Source: Rhizobium sp. CC-YZS058 (GTDB taxonomy: Bacteria > Pseudomonadota > Alphaproteobacteria > Rhizobiales > Rhizobiaceae). From it: DNA of 64,000 nt. Both the position numbers and the translations under genes were made by a program. The stretch lies in contig NZ_JAYESJ010000001.1 in NCBI RefSeq assembly GCF_034720595.1, positions 1,514,001 through 1,578,000 of the forward strand, read 5' to 3'. Positions 44,504-53,709 of this stretch are shown here, piece by piece. The notes under the pieces were generated by a model that saw only the letters and a list, made by a program, of their open reading frames with translations, was not told the DNA's origin and ran no database searches. How positions within the stretch are numbered: position 1 is the first letter of the stretch; each line of letters starts with the position of its first letter.

Positions 44504-46380
44504 TATTCCGCTGCCTCCGCCACGGCCTCGGCCGCATCGAGCTCGATGCGGAACACCGCGCCGCCCTGCGGATCATTGGCAACGCTCAGATTGCCGCCGA
44601 AATCCCGCACGATGTTGTAGGAGATGGAGAGCCCGAGGCCGAGGCCCTTGCCGACACCCTTGGTGGTGAAGAAGGGATCGAAGATCCGCTCGGCGATCGC
44701 GGCGGGAACGCCCGGCCCCTGGTCGCGGATCTCGAGGATCACGCGGTCCGCACGCTGCGTGGCGCTGAGCAGGATGCGTCGGTCGTCAAGCCCCTCCACC
44801 GCATCGGCCGCATTGGACACGATATTGACCAGCACCTGCTGCAACCGGACCAGCCCGGCCCTGACCACCGGTGCCGGCGTGCCGAGGTCGACGACCAGCA
44901 TGGCGTCGGCTGCGGCAAGGCGGACGGAGAGGATGTCCATCGCGTCGCCGACCACCTCGTCCAGCGCCACCGCGCCCAGCTTCTCGTTCGGCTTGCGGGC
45001 GAAGTTGCGCAGGTGCCGGCTGAGCGAGGCCATGCGGTCGATCAGGGAGGAGATGCGGCGCAGATTGTCGGTCGCCTCCGCCAGGCGGTTGCGCTCGATC
45101 AGCAGGGCCGCACTGTCGGCATAAGTCTTGGCGGCGGCAAGCGGCTGGTTGAATTCATGGCTGAGCGCGGCCGACATCTGCCCGAGACCGGCCAATTTGC
45201 CGGCCTGGACGAGATCGGCCTGGGTCTGGCGCAGCTCGCGGTTGACCCGGGCAAGGTCCTCCGTGCGCTCGGCCACGCGCTGTTCCAGCTCGTCGCGCGC
45301 CTGCGTCTGCAGCAACATGCGCTCCGCCAGCCGGGCACGCCGCTGCAGCAGGATCGCGACGGTCAAACCCGCGATGCAGAGGACAAGGAGAATGGCGAGA
45401 ATGATCGTGCGGGCCTGGGCGCGCACGCCGGCCGTGTCGATCAGCACGTTCACCGTCCAGTCCGCCTCCGGCACATATTCGGCGAGCGCCAGATAGTCGC
45501 GGCTTTCCCGGCCCTCCCTGATCGTCATCAACCCGTGGCCGCCAAGGGTCGAGCGGCGGACGGAAAGCTCGCTCAGCGTCACGTCGGAGTAGCGGCGCGA
45601 GGCGCCGGTCCGGGCGAGGCGCTCGGAGGTCAGCGGCTGGATCGCGCGGTAGAGCCAATCGGGGCTGCCGCTCATGAAGATGATGCCTTCGGGATCGGTG
45701 ACGAAGATCTTGTACTCCCCGCCGCGCCAGGAGGCCTCGATGCTGTCGATATCGACCTTGAAGACGATGACGCCGGCGATGCGGCCGTCGACATCGATCG
45801 GGGCGGAGAAGAAATAGCCGCGCCTCGCCGAGGTGGTGCCGACGGCATAGAAGCGCGCCAGCTTGCCGGCGACCGCATCCTGGAAGTAGGGCCGATAGCT
45901 GAAGTTCTGGCCGACGAAACTGGTCGGCCCATCGAAGTTGCTGGCGGCGATCGTGGTGCCGTCCGGGGTCAGAACATAAACATCGGAGGAGCGGAGCAGG
46001 CCGTTGATCTCCTTGAGATAGGCATTGGCAGCCGACCGCAGTGCCGGATCCTGCGGGTGGCTGACGAGCTCCTTCATGTCTTCATGGTCCGCCAGAAGCG
46101 CGGGCAGGGCCTCATAGCGCTTGAGATGGCCGGACAGGGCCGCGACGGCGAGCCGCAGCGCGCTGCCGGCCTGCAGCGAGGCGGAATCCATGGAGCGGCG
46201 GGTCGCATAGCTGTCGCCCCAGCCGACGACCGCCGCCGCAGCGGCTGCCACGGCGACAAGCAGCATGATGATGCTGTGACGCGCCTTGCCCAGCGCCGCC
46301 TCCTCTTCCTCCGATCCACGCGCTGGCCGCGCGGTCTCGCTCCTGGCGCGACGATACAGGGTAAGCGGTTGCAAAGACAA
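44503..46380 (-). CDS. dctB: Sensor histidine kinase DctB
   Basis: 625-aa membrane kinase. A first membrane helix (about residues 36-55), a periplasmic tandem PAS-like sensor (to about residue 330, with NFDGPTSFVGQNFSYRPYF and TSARRGYFFSAPI) and a second membrane helix (TIILAILLVLCIAGLTVAIL) lead to the coiled coil, the His box ALSHEFNQPLAAAKTYADSA and the ATP-binding region (IVSNAADAV, IRDQGPGV, GLGLGLSISYNIV). This is the DctB architecture for sensing C4-dicarboxylates. The start is uncertain: the frame opens with TTG at 46380, and an ATG at 46266 is the next choice. It begins 18 bases after the GlpD-like gene. Confidence 0.92.
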   Translation of the reverse strand: MSLQPLTLYRRARSETARPARGSEEEEAALGKARHSIIMLLVAVAAAAAAVVGWGDSYATRRSMDSASLQAGSALRLAVAALSGHLKRYEALPALLADHEDMKELVSHPQDPALRSAANAYLKEINGLLRSSDVYVLTPDGTTIAASNFDGPTSFVGQNFSYRPYFQDAVAGKLARFYAVGTTSARRGYFFSAPIDVDGRIAGVIVFKVDIDSIEASWRGGEYKIFVTDPEGIIFMSGSPDWLYRAIQPLTSERLARTGASRRYSDVTLSELSVRRSTLGGHGLMTIREGRESRDYLALAEYVPEADWTVNVLIDTAGVRAQARTIILAILLVLCIAGLTVAILLQRRARLAERMLLQTQARDELEQRVAERTEDLARVNRELRQTQADLVQAGKLAGLGQMSAALSHEFNQPLAAAKTYADSAALLIERNRLAEATDNLRRISSLIDRMASLSRHLRNFARKPNEKLGAVALDEVVGDAMDILSVRLAAADAMLVVDLGTPAPVVRAGLVRLQQVLVNIVSNAADAVEGLDDRRILLSATQRADRVILEIRDQGPGVPAAIAERIFDPFFTTKGVGKGLGLGLSISYNIVRDFGGNLSVANDPQGGAVFRIELDAAEAVAEAAE

Positions 46381-46398
46381 GCGCAGCCGCGCCGGCGC

Positions 46399-48135
46399 TC
46401 AAGCGGTGCGGTCGGCGGGCGTCAAGGAGGCGGGCAGGACCACGGTCCGGCGATGGTTGCGCGCGAGGTCGTCCCGCACGGCGACTGCCTCGCGGGAGCG
46501 GCGGTCGTCATCCCAGCCGAGCGCGTCGCCGACGACGTCGGCCAGTGCGGCCAGGTCCGCACCCGTCAGGTCGCCCCGAACGGCAAGCGTCGTGCGGCGG
46601 AAGACGATGTCGGAGAGGTGCAGCACGTGTTCTTGACAGGCGACCCAGACCAGTTCGGGAAGGCTGTAGCTCCGGCTGTCCGGCAGCCTTGGCGCGGAGG
46701 GGCCTTCGGCCGCAAGAATGGCGCGCGCCGTCGTGCCGTAGCGGGCGAGCAGTTCCCCGGCCCGCTCCGTCGATGCGCCGGTCTCGCGCGCTGCCGTCTC
46801 ACACCAGCGGCGGCGCGCTGCAGCATCCTGCGGAAAGTCCTTGCCGCCGCCGATCGGCAGCGTCTCCGTCGAGCGGCGACGCGTGGCGCCGAGCCGGGCG
46901 AGCACAGCATCGGCCACTTCTTCGGCAAAGCCGCGGAAGGTGGTCCATTTGCCGCCGACCAGCGAAACGACGGGGAAGCTGCGACCGGCGCGCGGCTCCA
47001 GCCAGGGCGCGCTGTGATCGCGGCTGATCAGGCCGACATTGGCGGCATCGGAGGCGGGCAGCGGCCGGATGCCGCTATAGGCGTAGACGATGTGGTCGCG
47101 CGTGACCTTGAGGCCGGGCAGCAGCGCGTCGAGGCTTGCCAGGAAGTAATCGATCTCCTCCTCCTCGCAGCGCACATTGTCGGGATCGTCGGCCTTGATG
47201 TCGGTCGAGCCGACCATGGCGCGGCCGAGATAGTCGTAGACCAGCAGGATGCGGCCATCATCCGCCTCGAAATAGATCATCCGGCCCTTCAGGCTTGCGA
47301 CCAGTTCGGGGTGGTCGAGGATGATGTGCGACCCCTTGGTGCCGCCGATCAGCCGGGAGTTCTCGCCGAGGGCGGCGTTCACCTGATCGATCCAGGGACC
47401 GGCCGCATTGACGACCAGCCGCGGACGGACCGACACCGGCCCGCCGCCCTCCCGCGAGAAGGTCAGCTTGCCGTCCTCGGACCGGACGAGGCTGGCGCGG
47501 TTGATCGCCGCCGACAGCGGCTGGGCGGCGAGACCGTCCTGCACCAGTTCATAGACGAGCCGTTCCGGGCGGCTGATCTTGGCATCATGGTAGAAGCCGC
47601 CCGCCGCGATCTTCGGCGTCAGATGCGGCATGTCGGCCAGCGCCTTCCGGCGCGAGATCATGCGGTGGCGCGGCATGACGCGGAACTTGGCGCCGTAGAA
47701 ATCATACATGGACAGGCCGATCTTGATCAGCACGGCGCCGCGGCTGCGCGGCGCGCTCTTCGAACCGGCCAGCGTGCGCAGCGCGGCGGGAATGCCGCGC
47801 AGCCAGGAGAAGATCGGGATGAAGGTTTCCAGCGGCTCGACGCAATGGGGCGCGTTCTTCAAAAGCAGGTTCCGCTCGCGGGTCGATTGGGCGACGAGCC
47901 CGAATTCGCCGGTTTCGAGATATTTCAGCCCGCCATGGATAAGGCGGGAGGGCGCAGCGCTGGTGCCGGCGCCATAATCGCTCTTCTCAACGATCAGGCA
48001 GGAGAGGCCCTGTTCGCACAGGTCGCGGAACAGGCCGGCGCCGTTGATGCCGGCGCCGATGATCACGACGTCGACGCCCTCCTGCTCCAGTCCGAGCAGG
48101 CGGCGATCCATGAGTGCGGCGGTGTCTGTGGTCAT
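46399..48135 (-). CDS. GlpD-like FAD polyol-phosphate dehydrogenase (second copy)
   Basis: 578-aa flavoprotein of the GlpD family, a membrane-associated dehydrogenase. The FAD-binding motif VVIIGAGINGAGLFRDLCEQ at residues 23-42 and GTSAAPSRLIHGGLKYLE are intact, as is the FAD-linked C-terminal region GKWTTFRGFAEEV. Its ATG overlaps the preceding DeoR stop by 4 bases, making it the last gene of a kinase-DeoR-GlpD operon. It is longer than EryB of this window (503 aa). Adjacent to the erythritol locus it may oxidise glycerol-3-phosphate or another polyol phosphate made by the kinase. Substrate undetermined. Confidence 0.88.
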   Translation of the reverse strand: MTTDTAALMDRRLLGLEQEGVDVVIIGAGINGAGLFRDLCEQGLSCLIVEKSDYGAGTSAAPSRLIHGGLKYLETGEFGLVAQSTRERNLLLKNAPHCVEPLETFIPIFSWLRGIPAALRTLAGSKSAPRSRGAVLIKIGLSMYDFYGAKFRVMPRHRMISRRKALADMPHLTPKIAAGGFYHDAKISRPERLVYELVQDGLAAQPLSAAINRASLVRSEDGKLTFSREGGGPVSVRPRLVVNAAGPWIDQVNAALGENSRLIGGTKGSHIILDHPELVASLKGRMIYFEADDGRILLVYDYLGRAMVGSTDIKADDPDNVRCEEEEIDYFLASLDALLPGLKVTRDHIVYAYSGIRPLPASDAANVGLISRDHSAPWLEPRAGRSFPVVSLVGGKWTTFRGFAEEVADAVLARLGATRRRSTETLPIGGGKDFPQDAAARRRWCETAARETGASTERAGELLARYGTTARAILAAEGPSAPRLPDSRSYSLPELVWVACQEHVLHLSDIVFRRTTLAVRGDLTGADLAALADVVGDALGWDDDRRSREAVAVRDDLARNHRRTVVLPASLTPADRTA

Positions 48136-48902
48136 GCGGGCGTCCGGACGATCTGGAGGGGGATATGCGCTTCCTTCAGGCGGCGCAGCGTGTCGGGCTC
48201 GACCTTGTCGTCGACGAGCACGAGGTCGAAGGCGGAGAGCGACTCGAACACATGCAGCGCCCCCTTGCCGAATTTCGTGTGGTCGGCCATCAGGATGCGC
48301 CGGCTCGACGACGCCATCATCGCCTGCTTGATCCCCACGACCTGCTGATCCTGGATGAAGGCGGTGGTGCCATCGATGGCGGAGGCCGAGCAGAGGAAGA
48401 GATTGGCCCGCAGCGCGTGGATCGCCGCGAGGCAGAGATGGCCGAGATAGGCATTGTAGGTGCGGTGATACTGCCCGCCGGCGCAGATCACATCGACCCC
48501 GTCCCGGTCCTTCAGCGCCGCCACCGCTTCGACCGAATTGGTGACGACGGTCAACGGGGCCACTTCTTCCAGAAGCGGCGCCAGCGCCGCGGCGGTGGTG
48601 GAATCATCGAGCATCACGATCTGGCCCGGCGAGATATGGGCGAGCGCCGCGCGCGCCAAGGCCGCCTTCTGCCGTGTCGCGACCGTCTGGCGATAGCGGA
48701 ACAGGCTCTCATAGATCCCGGAAGGCTGGGCGCTGACGGCGCCATGCAGCTTGCGCAGCACGCCCTTCTGCGCCAGGCGGTCGATCGCCCGATGGATCGT
48801 CATGCGCGAGACGCCGAATTCGGCGATCAGCGTGTCGATCCGCACCTCGCCCTTCTCGATGACGTAGCTGGCGATCTCTTCATGGCGGTCGGGTGCTTTC
48901 AT
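48132..48902 (-). CDS. DeoR/GlpR-family regulator (within the second polyol operon)
   Basis: 256-aa repressor of the DeoR family. The N-terminal HTH (EKGEVRIDTLIAEFGVSRMT, then HRAIDRLAQKGVLRKLHG) covers residues 15-55; the C-terminal domain is the sugar-phosphate-sensing fold with MLDDSTTAAALAPLL and LMADHTKFGKGALHVFE. Its ATG overlaps the kinase stop and its stop overlaps the dehydrogenase start, both by 4 bases. It therefore probably represses its own operon and senses a phosphorylated product of it. Confidence 0.91.
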   Translation of the reverse strand: MKAPDRHEEIASYVIEKGEVRIDTLIAEFGVSRMTIHRAIDRLAQKGVLRKLHGAVSAQPSGIYESLFRYRQTVATRQKAALARAALAHISPGQIVMLDDSTTAAALAPLLEEVAPLTVVTNSVEAVAALKDRDGVDVICAGGQYHRTYNAYLGHLCLAAIHALRANLFLCSASAIDGTTAFIQDQQVVGIKQAMMASSSRRILMADHTKFGKGALHVFESLSAFDLVLVDDKVEPDTLRRLKEAHIPLQIVRTPA

Positions 48903-50425
48903 GGCGCGTCCCCTGCGGCCAGCGCATCGATGCGCGGCCAGAGCGGGGCCATTGCGGCGGCGAGATCGGTGAAGAGGCGATACCGCGTTTCATACTCCGC
49001 CTGCCGGGCAGGATCGGGGCTGTAGGTGCGCGTCAGACGTTTGAGATCCCGCGGGTCGTGAGAAGGCGAAGGAAAGAGCCCGGCGCCGGCGCCGGCGCAC
49101 AGCGCCGTGCCCCAGGCCGCGGCCTCGTCCGTTTCAGTGACGGAGACCGGCAGGCCCAGCACGTCGCAGAACATCTGCACGAAGCGCGGGCTGCGGGAGA
49201 TGCCGCCGGTGATGCGGATCGTTTTGGCTTCGAAGCCTTCGCGCAGCGCGTCGACATGGACACGATGGTTGAAGGCGATGCCCTCGAGCACGGCACGCAG
49301 CATCTCGCCGCGGCCCTGCCAGGCGCGCAAGCCGAAGAAGCCGGCACTTGCCTGCGGCCCGAAGGGCGAGCCGAACAGGAAGGGGTGGAACAGAGCGGTC
49401 GACCGCCGCGCCATCGCCGCATCGATCTCGGCCCCGAGCCGGTCATGGATCGAGGCGCCGTCCGCGGCGGCCGTCGCCTGGTCGCTGCGGCAGAGCGTTT
49501 CGAGGAACCATTCGTAATTGGCGGACGAGGCCGGCGATATCGCCTGCGAATGCCAGAGGCCCGGCTCGATGGCATTGCGGCAGAGCCAGCGCGGATCGGT
49601 ACGCGGCTCGCGCGAGAGAACCTCGTTGATGGAATAGGTGCCGGCGATCACCGCGATCACCCCTTCGACATGGGCGCCGACGCCGAGCGAGGAGGCGGTG
49701 ACATCGTGCAGCCCGGCTGCAACCGGAGTGCCTTCCATAAGCCCTGTCCGTGCTGCGGCCTCCGCCGTGACATGGCCGACGATCTCGGCCGAATGGGCGA
49801 TCGGCGGCAGGGCGTGGGCGAGTTCCGACAGGTCGAAGAGCGCCAGGATATCCGGGTCGTAATCCTGCGTCGTCACATTGGTGAAGGAGGTGCTGGCTTC
49901 CGTCCGGTCCGTCCCGATCGTCCCGCTCAGGCAGAAGCGCAGGTAATCCTTGCAGGGCAGCATATGGGCGATCCGGGCATAGCGCTCCGGCTCATTGCGC
50001 TTGATCCAGGCAAGTACCGCGCTCGGCGCCGCCGGATGCGGCATCTGGCCGGTCAGGGCCAGCGACCGGTCGGCCACGCCGTTGGCAGCCCATTCGGCAA
50101 CGATGTCGCCGGCTCGGCTGTCGAGAGAGACGATGCCGAGCCCGAGCGGACGGCGCTCGGCGTCCAGCAGGTAGATGCCGTCGCCATGCGCCGTTGCGGC
50201 AACGGCGACGATATCGGAGGCCGGCCGGCCACTTGCCGAGATCGCCTCGCGGATCGCCTCGGCCGTCGCCTGCCAGAGCTCGTCCATGTCACGCTCGACA
50301 TGGTGCGGCGTCGTCATGATCTGGGCCACGCGGCGCCGGGCGACGGCAAGCGTCGATCCGTCGGCATCGAAGATCACCGCCTTGGTGACGGTCAGTCCGC
50401 TATCGATCCCCAGAACACTCGGCAT
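48899..50425 (-). CDS. FGGY-family carbohydrate (polyol) kinase
   Basis: 508-aa kinase with the two-domain FGGY fold. The N-terminal phosphate-binding loop is LGIDSGLTVTKAVIFDADGS; the segment VAATAHGDGIYLLDAERRPL and the C-terminal ITGGISRSPRFVQMFCDVLG and DEAAAWGTALCAGA are typical of L-xylulose/polyol kinases. ATG 50425 follows GGAGGAGTGCC. It starts an operon with a DeoR gene and a GlpD-like dehydrogenase. A kinase followed by a flavin dehydrogenase is the logic of the erythritol pathway, so the substrate may be another tetritol or pentitol, or glycerol. Substrate unknown. Confidence 0.88.
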   Translation of the reverse strand: MPSVLGIDSGLTVTKAVIFDADGSTLAVARRRVAQIMTTPHHVERDMDELWQATAEAIREAISASGRPASDIVAVAATAHGDGIYLLDAERRPLGLGIVSLDSRAGDIVAEWAANGVADRSLALTGQMPHPAAPSAVLAWIKRNEPERYARIAHMLPCKDYLRFCLSGTIGTDRTEASTSFTNVTTQDYDPDILALFDLSELAHALPPIAHSAEIVGHVTAEAAARTGLMEGTPVAAGLHDVTASSLGVGAHVEGVIAVIAGTYSINEVLSREPRTDPRWLCRNAIEPGLWHSQAISPASSANYEWFLETLCRSDQATAAADGASIHDRLGAEIDAAMARRSTALFHPFLFGSPFGPQASAGFFGLRAWQGRGEMLRAVLEGIAFNHRVHVDALREGFEAKTIRITGGISRSPRFVQMFCDVLGLPVSVTETDEAAAWGTALCAGAGAGLFPSPSHDPRDLKRLTRTYSPDPARQAEYETRYRLFTDLAAAMAPLWPRIDALAAGDAP

Positions 50426-50499
50426 GCCGCACTCCTCCTGCCATCCTCACCAAATGCCCATAGCAAAGTGGGAAGTTCACAGCAAGATGTGTTATTTTC

Positions 50500-51399
50500 T
50501 CAGGAACGTGCCGGCTTGGTTGCTGCAGGGCGAGGCGACGCGGCGACGAGGACGGTAACGCCCTTGCTACGCATCCGCTCGACATGGTGCGGAGATGTCC
50601 CGGCATCGACGATCACCGTGTCGAACTCCTTGAGCGGCGCGAAGGCATGCAGGGCGCGCCGGTCGAACTTGGTGTGGTCGCAGAGAAGGATGCGCCGGGC
50701 CGCGCAGTCGAACATGGCGCGCTTGGTTTCCACCATATCCGGCGACTGGTGGAAGGCGATATCGTCGACGATCGCCGACATCGACATGAACACGACATCG
50801 GCGCGCAGGCGGCTGATCTCGGCCGTGGTCATGCGGCCCATGAAGGCGTTGCACCAGGTGTGGAACTGGCCGCCGAGGCCGATCAGCGTCAGATCGGAAA
50901 TCTGCCTCAGGGCATTCATCAGCACGAGCGAGTTGGTGATGGCGGTCAGCGGCACCTTGGCGGGCAGGTGCGCCGCCATCTGCAGCACAGTGGTCGAATC
51001 GTCGAAGAAGATCGCCTGGCCCGGCTCGACGAAGCGCATGGCGGCTTCGGCGACCGCCGTCTTCTCGCTGGCCTGGCGGCTGGAGCGGTAGACGTCGCTG
51101 GCCTCGATCAGGCTGGTGGGGGCGGCGGAGACGATGCCGCGTGTCTTGCGGAACAGGCCGCGCGCGACGAGTTCATCGACATCGCGATGTGCGGTCATCA
51201 GGCTGATGCCGAAGCGCCCGGTCAGATCCTCGATCCGCAGCGCGCCTTCGGCCATCACCGCTTCCGCGATCAGTTGCCGGCGCACGATCTGCCGGGCGTG
51301 GCGGCTGTCGCTCGGAATTTCGTCATACGGGAATGCGGCGCGCAGGCTGGCGCTTTCGGGTCGCTCGGCTGTCGTGCGTGCGGGATTGTCTGCCACCAT
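50500..51399 (-). CDS. DeoR/GlpR-family regulator (upstream copy)
   Basis: 299-aa DeoR-type regulator with a 40-residue N-terminal extension (PARTTAERPESASLRAAF). The HTH is EGALRIEDLTGRFGISLMTA, then HRDVDELVARGLF. The effector domain follows with FFDDSTTVLQMAAHLPA and LLCDHTKFDRRALHAFAP. ATG 51399 is preferred to the GTG three bases upstream. It stands 74 bp before the kinase gene on the same strand and is followed, further right, by the erythritol-transport gene for the binding protein. It may control the transporter or the second polyol operon. Confidence 0.88.
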   Translation of the reverse strand: MVADNPARTTAERPESASLRAAFPYDEIPSDSRHARQIVRRQLIAEAVMAEGALRIEDLTGRFGISLMTAHRDVDELVARGLFRKTRGIVSAAPTSLIEASDVYRSSRQASEKTAVAEAAMRFVEPGQAIFFDDSTTVLQMAAHLPAKVPLTAITNSLVLMNALRQISDLTLIGLGGQFHTWCNAFMGRMTTAEISRLRADVVFMSMSAIVDDIAFHQSPDMVETKRAMFDCAARRILLCDHTKFDRRALHAFAPLKEFDTVIVDAGTSPHHVERMRSKGVTVLVAASPRPAATKPARS

Positions 51400-51525
51400 C
51401 ACCCCCAGGATCGGTTTTTCGTGTCTCTATCGAAAATCGGCGCGACCGCCTAGGTCGTGCACGCACCGGTGGTTGTTGCAGGCTGCGCTGCGGGGCAGGG
51501 CGCTCTGCCGTCGCGGCAGGCAGAA

Positions 51526-51547
51526 CGGGGGACCTTTCGGTCCCCCG
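51526..51547 (-). terminator. Terminator hairpin after eryG
   Basis: CGGGGGACC and GGTCCCCCG (51526-51534 and 51539-51547) form a perfect 9-bp GC stem. Read on the minus strand the loop is GAAA, a stable tetraloop, followed by TTCTGCC. It lies 29 bases after the eryG stop. Confidence 0.6.
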
Positions 51548-51576
51548 CTCCATCGGCTTGGGAGGGCCTTGCTCTC

Positions 51577-52524
51577 TTACTGCTCGAGCACGAAGGGTGC
51601 GGTGTACTTGTCCACATTGTCCTTGGTGATCAGCAGGCAGTCGAACAGCTGCTTTTCGGACTTGGCACCCGTGTTGCCGGTCTTGATGAAGCTGTCGGCC
51701 TGCTTGACGGCTTCTTCAGAGAAGACGGCAACCGGCTGGAGAACGGTGTACTGCAGTTCACCGGCCTTGATGGCGTCGACGGCATCCGGAGATCCATCGA
51801 AACCGCCGACCTTGACGCCTTCGAGCTTGCCGGCTTCCTTGAGCGCGGCGATGGCGCCGAGCGCCATTTCGTCATTGCCCGAGATCACGCCGATGATGTC
51901 CGGATTGGCCTGCAGCATGGACTGCATCTTGTCGTGGCCCTGGGTGCGGTTCCAGTTGGCGACTTCCGAGGCAGCCTTTTCGAGGTCCGGATACTGCGTC
52001 AGGACGGTTTCGTAGCCGTTCGAGCGGGTGGCGGCATTGTTGTCCGAGGGGGCGCCGAACAGCTCGACATACTTGCCCTTCTGGCCAACGCTTTCGACCC
52101 ACTGCGTGGCGCCGAGGGCAGCACCCTGGGCGTTGTTCGAGACGAGCTGCGCCTTGGCGAGACCCTCCTGGTTGATCTCCGCATTGACGAGGAAGACCGG
52201 GATGTTGGCGGCAACGGCCTTCTTGACCGCGCCGACCGAACCGTCGGCATTCGCCGGATCGAGGATGATGGCGACCGACTTGTTGGTGATGGCGGTGTCG
52301 ACCAGGTTGCTTTCGGTGTTGGTGTCACCCTTGTGCGCGCCGACCTGGGCGGTGTAGCCGAGCTTTTCCGCAGTCGCCTTGGCGACATTGCCTTCGGTCA
52401 GCCAGTAGGGGTTGGACGGGTCGTTGACGATGACCGTGATCAGGCCTTCGGCCCAGGCCGAGCTCGCGAAGATCGTGGCGGCGGCAACGGCGCCCAACAG
52501 GACCCGGGTACCTTTCTTGAACAT
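51577..52524 (-). CDS. eryG: Sugar-binding protein of the erythritol ABC transporter (RbsB type)
   Basis: 315-aa periplasmic protein of the ribose-binding (CUT2) family. The signal peptide (FKKGTRVLLGAVAAATIFAS, cleaved after SAWA) precedes ITVIVNDPSNPYW. Ligand regions include IILDPANADGSVGAVKKAV and VISGNDEMALGAIAALKEA. It is the last gene of a DUF2291-ATPase-permease-binding protein operon divergent from eryABCD, the position of eryG in rhizobia. ATG 52524 follows GGGAGAGAGAAGC. The gene symbol is by gene order and family, and specificity for erythritol is inferred. Confidence 0.88.
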   Translation of the reverse strand: MFKKGTRVLLGAVAAATIFASSAWAEGLITVIVNDPSNPYWLTEGNVAKATAEKLGYTAQVGAHKGDTNTESNLVDTAITNKSVAIILDPANADGSVGAVKKAVAANIPVFLVNAEINQEGLAKAQLVSNNAQGAALGATQWVESVGQKGKYVELFGAPSDNNAATRSNGYETVLTQYPDLEKAASEVANWNRTQGHDKMQSMLQANPDIIGVISGNDEMALGAIAALKEAGKLEGVKVGGFDGSPDAVDAIKAGELQYTVLQPVAVFSEEAVKQADSFIKTGNTGAKSEKQLFDCLLITKDNVDKYTAPFVLEQ

Positions 52525-52620
52525 GCTTCTCTCTCCCATTCGACAGGTTTTGATGAGCCGGACATCCGGCGGTTTTCCGCGCCCGGCGTGCCGGGCGGAG
52601 AAGGGGTGGGGCCGCAGCGC

Positions 52621-53685
52621 CTAGCGGGCGCGCTTGCCGTATTGCAGGCTGTTGAGCAGCACTGCGAGAACGATGACGGCGCCGGTGAAGACGGTCTGCC
52701 AATAGGCCGAGACGCCGATGATCACGAGACCGTCCGACAGGAAGCCGATGACGAAGGCGCCGAGCATGGTGCCGCGGATCGTGCCGCGCCCGCCGGTGAG
52801 CGCCGCGCCGCCGATCACCACGGCGGCAATCGCCGTCAGTTCATAGGTGGTGCCGGCGGTGGGGCCGGCCGAGGTCAGCTGCGAGGAGAGCACGAGGCCG
52901 GCGATGGCGGCGCAGATGCCCGACAGAACGTAGACCGTGACCTTGACGAACTTGACCGGCACGCCGGAAAGATCCGCCGCGCGCTCGTTGCCGCCGGAGG
53001 CATAGAGCCAGCGGCCGAAGGCGGAGCGGCTGAGCATGACGCCGCAGAGGATGGCGAGCACGGCAAGCACGATGACGCCGATCGGCACGCCGCCCAGACG
53101 ATTGAAGCCGAGCCAGTCGAAGCCGGTATTGCCGAGCTCGGGACGGCCGCCGAGATTGTTGAAGGTGAGACCATTGGTCATCAGCAGCGCGATGCCGCGG
53201 GCGACATAGAGCACGCCCAGCGTGGCGACGAAGGCCGGCACCCGCAGGAAGGCGATCAGCACGCCATTGACCGCGCCGACAACGGCGCCGAGCAGGCAGG
53301 TGAGCACGACCACCACCCAGACCGGGGGATAGAGGATGACGCCGAGCGCATCGAGGTGGACACCCTGCATCAGCCAGCCGGCGACGACGCCCGCAAGCCC
53401 AAGCGTGGAGCCGACCGACAGATCGATGCCGCCATTCAGGATCACCAAGAGCATGCCGATCGCCAGCAGGCCGAAGATTGCCACATGCGAGGCCATGATC
53501 AGGAAGTTGTTGACGGTGAAATAATAGGGCGAAAGGAAGGAGAAGACGACGATGATCGCGATCAGCGCGAAGAAGGCGCGGCCTTCGAGCAGCAGATGGG
53601 CGATGTCAAGCTTGCGCTTCGGCTTTGCCGGGGCGGCTGCCGGCTTGGTGGAGCCGGCGGGGAGGGAGGTGTTCGTTGCGGACAT
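52621..53685 (-). CDS. eryF: Permease of the erythritol ABC transporter (RbsC type)
   Basis: 354-aa CUT2 permease with 8-10 hydrophobic helices. The N-terminus is cytoplasmic and Ala/Pro/Lys-rich (PAAAPAKPKRKLDIAHLLLE). Family motifs include LNGGIDLSVGSTLGLAGV, LRVPAFVATLGVLYVARGIA, and GGAALTGGRGTIRGTMLGAF. It lies between the ATPase (24 bp away) and the binding protein (96 bp away). As the only permease gene it presumably forms a homodimer, as RbsC does. Confidence 0.9.
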   Translation of the reverse strand: MSATNTSLPAGSTKPAAAPAKPKRKLDIAHLLLEGRAFFALIAIIVVFSFLSPYYFTVNNFLIMASHVAIFGLLAIGMLLVILNGGIDLSVGSTLGLAGVVAGWLMQGVHLDALGVILYPPVWVVVVLTCLLGAVVGAVNGVLIAFLRVPAFVATLGVLYVARGIALLMTNGLTFNNLGGRPELGNTGFDWLGFNRLGGVPIGVIVLAVLAILCGVMLSRSAFGRWLYASGGNERAADLSGVPVKFVKVTVYVLSGICAAIAGLVLSSQLTSAGPTAGTTYELTAIAAVVIGGAALTGGRGTIRGTMLGAFVIGFLSDGLVIIGVSAYWQTVFTGAVIVLAVLLNSLQYGKRAR

Positions 53686-53709
53686 GGTCAGGTTCCTTCT
53701 GCTCCGGCT

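Noticed and set aside
45013..48348. Plus-strand open frame of 1111 codons opposite dctB and the GlpD-like gene
   Set aside because: It has the same signature of a shadow frame: it runs across three genes, has no ribosome binding site and no domain.
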